From contig CACZUZ010000019.1 in the NCBI GenBank assembly GCA_902784465.1, positions 1 through 42,124 on the forward strand: a DNA stretch of 42,124 bases, written 5' to 3'. Every line of letters starts with the position of its first letter. The first letter of the stretch is position 1. Position numbers and translations under genes: made by a program. The stretch is from an uncultured Bacteroidota bacterium. GTDB lineage: Bacteria > Bacteroidota > Bacteroidia > Bacteroidales > P3. The notes below the pieces were generated by a model. It ran no database searches. It worked only from the letters and a program-made list of their open reading frames with translations, and was not told the origin of the DNA. This document shows, one piece after another, positions 31,832 to 38,538 of the stretch.

Positions 31832-33037
31832 ATGGAAAAAACTGAAATTCAACCATTAATCAACAATTATCATAATAGGCTTGCAACTGTTTCTAACAAA
31901 TATCACCGTTATTTGTATTCACAAATCAACTGGGACGCAAGAATGATAGGGATAAAAGGTGCTCGTGGCGTGGGCAAGACAACACTTATTCTTCAGCATA
32001 TAATTGAAAACCACTCAAATGTTGATGAAGTTCTATATGCTTCTCTTGACGATCTGTGGTTCGCAAATCACTCTGTAATGGATTTGGTTGACTGGGTCTG
32101 GATTCAAGGCATAAAAAGACTTTATTTGGACGAAGTTCACCGCTGCCCTAACTGGTCGTTGATATTGAAAAACATCTACGACACTTATTCAGAAATCAGC
32201 ATCGTGTACACAAGCAGTTCTTTGCTTTCCATCGACAACGCTTCCGTGGATCTTTCTAGGCGTCAAACACTTTATACAATGAGAGGTTTGTCGTTTCGAG
32301 AATTCCTCGAGTTTGAAGGTGTTACCTCTCTTGGACCGATTGGTCTTGGAGAATTGCTTAGAAATCATGTCGGCATCGCTCTTGGGATAGCAAGAGAGAC
32401 AAGAATAATCCCTTTGTTCAACGACTATCTGATACATGGCTTCTACCCATTCTATCGTACCGACGGCAAGGACTACTTGATAAAGCTTGGCGAGATAATA
32501 AACGTGACCATCGAAAGCGACCTTCCGGCTGTTGAGGATGTGTCTTACGAAACCATCAGCAAAGTACGCAGGCTGCTCATGATTATAAGCGGACAAGTAC
32601 CATTTGTTCCAAACCTTTCCATCCTTTGGAGAGAATTGTCTATTAACAATACTCAGGGACTAAAAATGCTTTACGCTTTGGACCGTGCAATGATTTTAGG
32701 TTTGGCAACTGGAAACATCAAAAATTACAAACACTTGTCAAAACCCGACAAGGTCTATTTGAACAACACCAATCTTATGCACGCTTTATGCGGCTCCGTA
32801 AACAAGGGCGGCGAAAGGGAGACTTTCTTTTTCAACCAAATAACCGCAGTGGCTGATGTCAACATTCCGCAACATGGAGACTTCCTCGTCAACGGACAAT
32901 ATCTTTTCGAAATTGGAGGCAAAACGAAGTCTTTTGATCAAATAAAAGATGTTCCCGATAGTTTTCTTGCTGTCGACGACACTGAGATTGGCAGCTCAAA
33001 CCGCATCCCTTTATGGATGTTCGGACTATTGTACTGA
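31832..33037 (+). CDS. AAA ATPase of the DUF4143 type
   Basis: This 401-residue protein has an N-terminal AAA domain with Walker A GARGVGKTT (43-51) and Walker B LYLDEVH (97-103). Next comes the helicase-like loop YTSSSLLSI and the family's RGLSFREFLEFEG. The C-terminal part (about 215-401) matches DUF4143, with the late FEIGGKTKSFDQIK element resembling a PD-(D/E)XK-like ExGxK strand. Such ATPases are common in gut Bacteroidales, usually in accessory islands; no function is proven. AT content is higher than in neighbouring genes. It has its own promoter with an operator-like palindrome and is divergent from the other ATPase. Confidence 0.85.
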   Translation: MEKTEIQPLINNYHNRLATVSNKYHRYLYSQINWDARMIGIKGARGVGKTTLILQHIIENHSNVDEVLYASLDDLWFANHSVMDLVDWVWIQGIKRLYLDEVHRCPNWSLILKNIYDTYSEISIVYTSSSLLSIDNASVDLSRRQTLYTMRGLSFREFLEFEGVTSLGPIGLGELLRNHVGIALGIARETRIIPLFNDYLIHGFYPFYRTDGKDYLIKLGEIINVTIESDLPAVEDVSYETISKVRRLLMIISGQVPFVPNLSILWRELSINNTQGLKMLYALDRAMILGLATGNIKNYKHLSKPDKVYLNNTNLMHALCGSVNKGGERETFFFNQITAVADVNIPQHGDFLVNGQYLFEIGGKTKSFDQIKDVPDSFLAVDDTEIGSSNRIPLWMFGLLY

Positions 33038-33199
33038 TGTTGTAATATCCATTTTACAGCGTTGGGAAGGGCGGATGGGGTTAATAGAACAGTTTTCGGG
33101 TTTGGGGATTCGGGTTATGCTTGAAACCCAAAACCTGCTTGTTTTCTGTGAGAGATATTATTTCCGTGATTTCTTTTATTTCTGCGGGACAAAAAAAAC

Positions 33200-33796
33200 T
33201 CAATCCTTCTTTTGGTTTTCGGAAGAGCTTGTGATTTTCACTTTCTTGGTGAACGGGGCGTCAAGCCAGGCAGGGCGCCATGCGGCAAGATTCCTCTTGT
33301 CCGAAAAATAGTCGGCACCCCTGCTGTTGCCGCAGGAGGAACTTGCAGGACCTATGCCGTAGAGGATGGGGTTGTTGTTGAAGTTCCAAAGGCGCATGTC
33401 GTCGGGACTTGTAATCAGCCTGTCACCGAGTTTGTGTTTTGTCTCGCTCACGGTGACAGTCCTAAGCGCACGGAACGTCACGGTGTCGCTGTTCATCAAG
33501 GCAATGTTGACCATCGCATTCTCTTCAAGCTTCAATTCGGCGTAATGTAGCGTCTTGCCCTCTGAGAGAACCGACAGAGTATAAACGCCCACAGGAACCC
33601 AGCCAATGGAGAAGTAACCTTGCTCGTCGCAGAAAGCTATGGCGGCGAAAGAACCTTGTAATTGTACCTCACATAATGATTGTGGCTCGCCAGTAATTGC
33701 GTTAGTCACACGCCCTTCTACCCAGACGCTGTCCGTTTGTGCGTAAGAAAGGAAACAGTATAATGCGAAAATGCATATAGACACTACCTTTTTCAT
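33200..33796 (-). CDS. Secreted protein with carboxypeptidase-regulatory-like domain
   Basis: This 198-residue protein has a signal peptide (1-19, CFLSYAQ) and one CarboxypepD_reg-like Ig-fold domain (about 23-95: VWVEGRVTNAITGEPQSLCE and GVYTLSVLSEGK). An unassigned C-terminal region of about 100 residues follows, containing PDDMRLWNFNNNP, and ends in a Lys/Ser-rich tail. It has no TonB plug or barrel and no T9SS tail. Its start overlaps the stop of the upstream gene (ATGA, 33793-33796), so the two are co-translated and probably work together in the periplasm or at the outer membrane. Confidence 0.75.
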   Translation of the reverse strand: MKKVVSICIFALYCFLSYAQTDSVWVEGRVTNAITGEPQSLCEVQLQGSFAAIAFCDEQGYFSIGWVPVGVYTLSVLSEGKTLHYAELKLEENAMVNIALMNSDTVTFRALRTVTVSETKHKLGDRLITSPDDMRLWNFNNNPILYGIGPASSSCGNSRGADYFSDKRNLAAWRPAWLDAPFTKKVKITSSSENQKKD

Positions 33797-35088
33797 AACT
33801 TATGGAATTTGTTTTTAAGAAGTTGCAAAGGATAAACATCAATTGGCACCCAGTTGTAATGTCCCCAGAAGTCGGAGTTGAAGTCGCTGCTGCCGAAAGT
33901 TCCCGCCAACGTTTGCGGTGTAACCGATAGTGGCTTTTCCTCCACCTCCACGGGACTTGTCGAGAAGTCGGTAAGCACCCAATCGTGGCACTGCTGCCAG
34001 CGTTGTGCTTTGTCCTTGTATTCTCGGCTGCGCGACTCAAGGTGAAAACTCTTTGAATTGTAATACCTTGTCAGCGTGTAGCGTCCTTCGCGCACCTCGT
34101 ATGTCCAGACTGACGAGTCAGCATCGATAACCAGCGAATTGTAGTACCAGTTGACCCAAGCGTCGGTGGGTGCCCGTAGGCGGTTGGGCTGCTGAGAGGT
34201 GACGAGACGCACAAGAGCAAGGTCGCTCTTGCGGATTGTGTATTCGTAACATACTTTCACCCCCGAGCGGCGATTGGGTCCCATTGAGCGTACAAAATAA
34301 TAATCTTCGCCGTCAAACGAGAACTCTTTCAGCGACTCGAACTCATGCTCTTTCAGCATGCGTGAGGCGAGGGCATAGCTTGCTTGCGGAGTGGCAACGG
34401 GGTCGAAGAAATCCTCGTCGTCGACGTATGAGAGCATCTGGTCGCATCCTGCTGACCTGATAATCTTGGTTTCAAGCAGCTTACGGTCGTAAACCACAAG
34501 GCGGTGGCGGAGGAGCGTCTTGATATTGCTCTCCATCTCCCGCTGCGTGGGGTCGAGACGGTAGCTTCGCTTGTCGGCATACTGGGAATAAGCGCTGCGA
34601 CGCACGCTCATCACAGCCTCGTCGAAGAGATATAGTTCGTCATCTACTGCTCGCCAGTCACGATAGAAAAACCTCGACCATGTGATTTGCTGTTGGTAAT
34701 TCTGCCCGATATGTTTTACAACGTCGTTCAGCAGATGACGACCGCTGCGGTAGCTGGTCACGTTGACGGCTTTCAGTTCAATGGCTTGACTTTCCAAACG
34801 CACATCTCCGTTCCTCTGCAAACGTGCGACTGTTATCTTGCGGCCGACATAACCCATCGAACGGATTATCAAGGTGTCATGTTCAAGCCCGATTGGAAGC
34901 CTTAGTTCGTATTCGCCCGCGTCGTTGCAGGAAGTGCCGATGGAGGTTCCCTTAAGCTGCAATGTCGCGTAAGGCACACCCTTGCCTTTCGATGTTACAC
35001 GGCCTTTGAGCAGTAGCGCCTCCTGTGTTTTGGAAACGAGCGGCAACAATAGCAGTGCAGCTAACAGAAGTGTTTTTTTTGGTCTCAT
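33793..35088 (-). CDS. Secreted CarboxypepD_reg-like protein with unassigned C-terminal domain
   Basis: This 431-residue protein has a signal peptide (about 1-21, LPLVSKTQ) and a CarboxypepD_reg-like domain (about 26-105: LLKGRVTSKGKGVPYATLQL and YELRLPIGLEHDTLIIRSMGYV split across two strands). A beta-rich region of about 310 residues then resembles, in strand pattern only, a LolA-like half-barrel (FDGEDYYFVRSMGPN, KVCYEYTIRKSDLALVRLVTS). There is no TonB-dependent receptor barrel. It is the first gene of a two-gene operon divergent from the membrane-tethered sigma factor, with a promoter-like two-box element 50-80 bp upstream. A role as signal receptor or effector of that sigma factor is inferred. 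Confidence 0.75.
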   Translation of the reverse strand: MRPKKTLLLAALLLLPLVSKTQEALLLKGRVTSKGKGVPYATLQLKGTSIGTSCNDAGEYELRLPIGLEHDTLIIRSMGYVGRKITVARLQRNGDVRLESQAIELKAVNVTSYRSGRHLLNDVVKHIGQNYQQQITWSRFFYRDWRAVDDELYLFDEAVMSVRRSAYSQYADKRSYRLDPTQREMESNIKTLLRHRLVVYDRKLLETKIIRSAGCDQMLSYVDDEDFFDPVATPQASYALASRMLKEHEFESLKEFSFDGEDYYFVRSMGPNRRSGVKVCYEYTIRKSDLALVRLVTSQQPNRLRAPTDAWVNWYYNSLVIDADSSVWTYEVREGRYTLTRYYNSKSFHLESRSREYKDKAQRWQQCHDWVLTDFSTSPVEVEEKPLSVTPQTLAGTFGSSDFNSDFWGHYNWVPIDVYPLQLLKNKFHKL

Positions 35089-35140
35089 AGTTATTTCGTC
35101 GTATTAATCGAATTACACCATTACACCCTACACCTAAATA

Positions 35141-35167
35141 TACACATTATAGGGGCGGAATCTTACA
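35141..35167 (-). promoter_or_regulatory. Two-box promoter-like element facing the envelope-protein operon
   Basis: On the minus strand the sequence is TGTAAGATT (35167-35159), a 10-bp spacer (CCGCCCCTAT), then AATGTGTA (35148-35141). The same two boxes with the same spacing occur on the plus strand at 35192-35218. The ATG of the 431-residue protein is at 35088, so a transcript from about 35134 would have a leader of about 46 nt. Box spacing is compatible with an ECF sigma factor promoter. Confidence 0.6.
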
Positions 35168-35191
35168 GCCAACGAAAAAATATTTTCCTTT

Positions 35192-35218
35192 TGTAAGATT
35201 TCAATCAAAAAATGTGTA
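35192..35218 (+). promoter_or_regulatory. Two-box promoter-like element facing the sigma factor gene
   Basis: TGTAAGATT (35192-35200), a 10-bp spacer (TCAATCAAAA), then AATGTGTA (35211-35218). All 17 box positions match the copy on the opposite strand, while the spacers agree at only 3 of 10 positions. The sigma gene ATG is at 35250, giving a leader of about 25 nt. This suggests autoregulation. Neither box matches the housekeeping TAnnTTTG. Confidence 0.6.
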
Positions 35219-35249
35219 CTTATATATGTAAATAAACGTTATTCCGACA

Positions 35250-36248
35250 ATGACCGACAGACACAGTGCATATACAGCCTTGTTGATGCGCCACCGCGAT
35301 ATGCTGTGGCGACTTTGTCTGAATCGCGCCGATGGCGACGGCGACCGCAGCCAGGATTTGCTACAGGAAATTACTATCGCACTGTGGCAGAACTTTGGGA
35401 AACTGCGCCGGGATGCCTCTACGGGGCAGGAACGTGCATGGGTGCGCTGGCAGGCACGTTCTGTTTTCTACCAAATAGAGAGGCGGCGAAGGATTTCAAC
35501 AGTTCCAATCGATGACAACCTTCAATCAGATAATATCGCAGACGAAGAGGCACAACAGAGAAAAGAAACACTAGACAATCTCCTCGCAGCCCTAAGTCCT
35601 GAAGAGCAACGCATGATGAGGCTTTATCTCGATGGTTATCAAGGCGACGAGATAGGAGAAAGGATGGGTATCAGCCGCAATACCGTCTATCAGAAGATAC
35701 GCCGTGCATTGCAGAAGATGCGCAACGTGGCAATAGTGCTTCTCGCAATGTTGCTCACTACAGCAATAGCGGTTGCTGTGGTTCCAGAATGGCGTCAATA
35801 CATCTTCGGTGGATGGGGAATAGAGGAAACACCCACCGACACCATTTCGGAGCCAAAAGAACCGGAACCCTCAGTATCACAACCTGAACCCCTTCCGCTG
35901 CCCTCCGCCAAGAAGGCTACCTTCCGCCAACCTCAGCTATTGGAACCGCTCCCTTCGTTGTCTACTATTCAAGCCTCACAGGGTTTTGTCTCGCCCGACA
36001 CGCTTTCTCCAATAGAAATGGATGATATGCCGACGGTATCGGTCGACGGTATGACTCTGACCATCACCGGTGCAAGTGGCGAAAAAATAAAAGTGTATGA
36101 CAATAGCGGCAAGCTGGTGGCTTGCCAGGTTGCCGGCAGCATCTGCATCATCGACCTTTTCCCTTGCACCGACGCATTTTCAAGCAGCCGCCGAAACACA
36201 TTCATCCTCCAAATCGGCAACCGCCCAACCCTGAGACTGGAACTGTGA
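35250..36248 (+). CDS. ECF sigma factor fused to a transmembrane helix and a T9SS-tail-like domain
   Basis: This 332-residue protein begins with a complete ECF sigma core. Region 2 covers about 5-80 (DRSQDLLQEITIALWQNF, then the -10-recognition part ending in FYQIERRRR). Region 4 covers about 105-158 (LSPEEQRMMRLYLDGYQGDE, RMGISRNTVYQKIRRAL helix-turn-helix). A single transmembrane helix follows directly at 160-178 (VAIVLLAMLLTTAIAVAVV), then a proline/glutamate-rich linker (about 192-235). A C-terminal beta domain (about 262-332: VSVDGMTLTITGASGEKIKV, YDNSGKLVACQ, FILQIGN) resembles a shortened T9SS sorting tail. The DNA-binding part would be cytoplasmic and the tail periplasmic. No separate anti-sigma gene is adjacent. 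It is divergent from two envelope-protein genes and faces a matching promoter-like element. Confidence 0.85.
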   Translation: MTDRHSAYTALLMRHRDMLWRLCLNRADGDGDRSQDLLQEITIALWQNFGKLRRDASTGQERAWVRWQARSVFYQIERRRRISTVPIDDNLQSDNIADEEAQQRKETLDNLLAALSPEEQRMMRLYLDGYQGDEIGERMGISRNTVYQKIRRALQKMRNVAIVLLAMLLTTAIAVAVVPEWRQYIFGGWGIEETPTDTISEPKEPEPSVSQPEPLPLPSAKKATFRQPQLLEPLPSLSTIQASQGFVSPDTLSPIEMDDMPTVSVDGMTLTITGASGEKIKVYDNSGKLVACQVAGSICIIDLFPCTDAFSSSRRNTFILQIGNRPTLRLEL

Positions 36249-36353
36249 TTATGCATGAGGCCCCCGATGCCAAAACCGCGATATAATCCTGCCACATCCG
36301 TCTCCAGTTGAAGCGCAAGGGGGAAAACTGCCCATGGAATCTGTCGCCGAAAT

Positions 36354-36388
36354 AAAAAAAAGCATCCCGAATGTGGGATGCTTTTTTT
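36354..36388. terminator. Bidirectional terminator between the sigma factor and MFS genes
   Basis: GCATCCC (36362-36368) and GGGATGC (36375-36381) pair around a 6-nt loop, with eight A residues before and seven T residues after, so it can end transcripts from both strands. The flanking genes converge here. Confidence 0.9.
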
Positions 36389-36415
36389 GGTTATGGATGG
36401 CAGTCAGAGGATGCC

Positions 36416-38044
36416 TTAGTTTTCCTTGATATTGGGTTGTTCGAGGCCATAGCCCTTCTTCTTGTCGACTACGCGGAGGTAGACGGAGATGAGCAGGGCG
36501 GCGATGCCAAGAGCGGCGAGCATGACCAGGGCCCAGGTGTAGTTGAGCTCGTGGGCAGCAGTGCCTTCAACGTTGGTCTTGTTGAGGACGATGCCGATAA
36601 GAGCGGGGAAGAGACCAAGTCCGATGTTCTGGATCCAGAAGATGGCTGCGTAGGCAGAACCGATAATCTTCTCGTCGACCAGCTTGGGCACAGAGGGCCA
36701 GAGGGCTGCGGGGACAAGCGAGAAGGAGGCTCCGAGGACAAGGATGGTGACGTAGGCCACGACGGTGCCGCCAACGGCATTGCCCTTGAAGGCGGGCAGG
36801 ATGAAGGCGAAAGTGAGGTGGCAGATGACCAGCAGGATGGAGCCGAGCATGAGCATGGTGGCAGCCTTACCCTTGTGGTCGACATAGTTGCCAAGGATGG
36901 GGGTGATGGCGACGGCAAGAAGCGGGAAGACGGCGAAGATGGTCTCGGCGGTGCCGCGCATGTAGCCCATGTAGCAGTAGACCACGAGGGCGACGACAGC
37001 AAGACCCATAAGGCCATACTTCATGCCTTTGTTCTTGGAGAAGTTGCTTGCAAAGGAGCAGATGGCGACAACAAGCATGATGATGTACTGCACGATGGTC
37101 ACCGACTGGCTGGCCCAGAAAGTGCCTTCGGCGGCGGGGTTGAGGGTGAGGTTGCACTGGAGCATGTTGACGGCATACTTCTGGAAGGGGAAGATGGCGC
37201 TGTAGTAGAGCACGCAGAGGAGGGCAACGAGCCAGAAACCGAGGGAGGTGAAAATCTTGCCAAGGTCGGAGAGCTTGAAGGGGTCGTCCTTCTCCTCGGC
37301 CTCGCCGGTCTGGGCGTCGAGTTTCTTGTCCATGAAGAAGTAGGTGATGAACATGATGAGGGCGATGCAGAGGAGCACGACACCGAATTTGACGGCATTG
37401 TCGACATGGACCTCGCCGCCGAGTTTGGCGAAATAGGGGCTGAAGATCATGCAGGTGGCGACGCCGAGGCGGGCGAGGGCCATCTCGGAACCCATGGCGA
37501 GGGCTGTCTCACGGCCTTTGAACCACTTGACGATACCGCGGCTCACGGTGATGCCAGCCATCTCGCAGCCGCATCCGAAAAGCATAAAGCCGCAAGCGGC
37601 GAGCTTGGCAGAAGCCGGCATGCCGTCGCAGAAGGGCAGGATGGCTCCGATGACGGGAAGGTCGCCGTTCCAGTTGAGGTGGCTGTTGAACCAAGCCTCA
37701 AGGCTGGTGCCGATGAAGGATTCGCTGCAGGCATAGAACTTGATGATGCCACCGATAAGCATCACAGCGCCCGAAAGCACGGCGGTGAAACGGACGCCCA
37801 TCTTGTCGAGGATGATGCCGGCAAAGATGAGGAAGAAGACATAGACGTTGAGGAACACCTCAGCGCCCTGCATGCGGCCGAAGGAGGCGGAGTCCCAGCC
37901 GCGAGTTTCCTGCATCAAATCCTTGATAGGAGAGAGGATGTCCATAAATACGTAGCTGCAGAACATGGCAAGAGCCAAAAGCAGCAGAGCTGTCCAGCGC
38001 ATTCCAGCACTGTCTCTCAATGTTTTAATACCAGTTTGTGTCAT
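36416..38044 (-). CDS. MFS transporter (MFSD1-like)
   Basis: This 542-residue polytopic inner-membrane protein of the major facilitator superfamily has about 12 hydrophobic helices. The first is at about 17-37 (ALLLLALAMFCSYVFMDIL) and the last near 505-525 (WALVMLAALGIAALLISVYL). The loop after helix 2 carries the MFS pattern ILDKMGVRFTAVLSGAV. A long charged cytoplasmic loop (about 247-265, KKLDAQTGEAEEKDDPFK) separates the two halves. The start FSYVFMDILSPIKD-like region recalls the MFSD1 group, which includes dipeptide transporters in animals; substrate here is an inference only. It has its own promoter box and converges on the sigma factor gene at a shared terminator. Confidence 0.85.
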   Translation of the reverse strand: MTQTGIKTLRDSAGMRWTALLLLALAMFCSYVFMDILSPIKDLMQETRGWDSASFGRMQGAEVFLNVYVFFLIFAGIILDKMGVRFTAVLSGAVMLIGGIIKFYACSESFIGTSLEAWFNSHLNWNGDLPVIGAILPFCDGMPASAKLAACGFMLFGCGCEMAGITVSRGIVKWFKGRETALAMGSEMALARLGVATCMIFSPYFAKLGGEVHVDNAVKFGVVLLCIALIMFITYFFMDKKLDAQTGEAEEKDDPFKLSDLGKIFTSLGFWLVALLCVLYYSAIFPFQKYAVNMLQCNLTLNPAAEGTFWASQSVTIVQYIIMLVVAICSFASNFSKNKGMKYGLMGLAVVALVVYCYMGYMRGTAETIFAVFPLLAVAITPILGNYVDHKGKAATMLMLGSILLVICHLTFAFILPAFKGNAVGGTVVAYVTILVLGASFSLVPAALWPSVPKLVDEKIIGSAYAAIFWIQNIGLGLFPALIGIVLNKTNVEGTAAHELNYTWALVMLAALGIAALLISVYLRVVDKKKGYGLEQPNIKEN

Positions 38045-38067
38045 ATTGTTGTTTTAAAAATTTTTTG

Positions 38068-38075
38068 CAAAGATA
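38068..38075 (-). promoter_or_regulatory. -7 box (TATCTTTG) for the MFS gene
   Basis: On the minus strand TATCTTTG matches TAnnTTTG, 23 bp before the ATG at 38044. Upstream is the minisatellite region. No clear -33 TTTG is present. Confidence 0.65.
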
Positions 38076-38124
38076 GTAAAAAATTGTGAAATGTGAATGA
38101 GGAAAATGGATTTTCGGAGTTTTG

Positions 38125-38196
38125 GATTTTCAGATTTTCAGATTTTCAGATTTTCAGATTTTCAGATTTTCGGATTTTCGGATTTTCAGATTTTCG
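38125..38196. repeat. 8-bp tandem repeat (GATTTTCR, nine copies)
   Basis: Nine contiguous copies of GATTTTCA or GATTTTCG fill 38125-38196: copies 1-5 and 8 end in A, copies 6, 7 and 9 in G. The array lies about 50 bp upstream of the MFS promoter box. Confidence 0.9.
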
Positions 38197-38220
38197 GACT
38201 ATCTGATATCCGCCAGTCCG

Positions 38221-38436
38221 AATATCCAATCATCCGTCAATCCGAATATCCAATCATCCGAGTGTCCGAATATCCAATCATCCGAGTGTCCGAATATCCA
38301 ATCATCCGAGTGTCCGAAAATCCAATCATCCGCCAGTCCGAATATCCAATCATCCGAGTGTCCGAATATCCAATCATCCGTCAGTCCGAATATCCAATCA
38401 TCCGTCAATCCGAACATCCAATCATCCGAAAGTCTC
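38221..38436. repeat. 24-bp minisatellite, eight full copies plus one degenerate
   Basis: Each unit is AATATCCAATCATCCG, then a five-base variable part, then CCG. The variable part is TCAAT, AGTGT (three times), CCAGT, AGTGT, TCAGT, TCAAT, and AAAGT in the last, decayed unit. The constant part has only single-base changes. Because 24 is a multiple of three, frames remain open on both strands, but the translations are simple repeats and not real genes. There are no spacers, so it is not CRISPR. Confidence 0.92.
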
Positions 38437-38446
38437 TAATTAAACA

Positions 38447-38484
38447 AGCCGGGGCTTGCCACATTGCTGCTGCAAGCCCCGGCT
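38447..38484 (-). terminator. GC-rich hairpin ending the adhesin gene
   Basis: AGCCGGGGCTTGC (38447-38459) pairs perfectly over 13 bp with GCAAGCCCCGGCT (38472-38484). Read on the minus strand it is followed by TTGTTTAATTAG, a weak T-rich tract. It lies 55 bp after the adhesin stop codon. Confidence 0.75.
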
Positions 38485-38538
38485 CGGGATAGAAGCATTA
38501 GGGAGTAGACGTTGCTAATCGCCTAATGCTGGGAGTTG

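Noticed and set aside
35141-35218. Reading the nested inverted repeats as one RNA hairpin or a single repressor palindrome
   Set aside because: The two arms have unconserved 10-bp spacers and the loop is 24 bp; two divergent promoters explain perfect boxes with free spacers better, though this is not proven.
36371-38089. 572-codon plus-strand ORF opposite the MFS gene
   Set aside because: Its translation is Glu/Gly/Asp/His-rich with no domain, while the minus strand encodes about 12 clean membrane helices.
38221-38436. CRISPR-like regular repeats
   Set aside because: The 24-bp units are contiguous with only five variable bases; there are no spacers of proper length and no cas genes.
38097-38492. 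ORFs of 131, 105 and 72 codons on both strands over the minisatellites
   Set aside because: They stay open only because the 24-bp unit is a multiple of three; the products are simple repeats such as YPIIRQSE.
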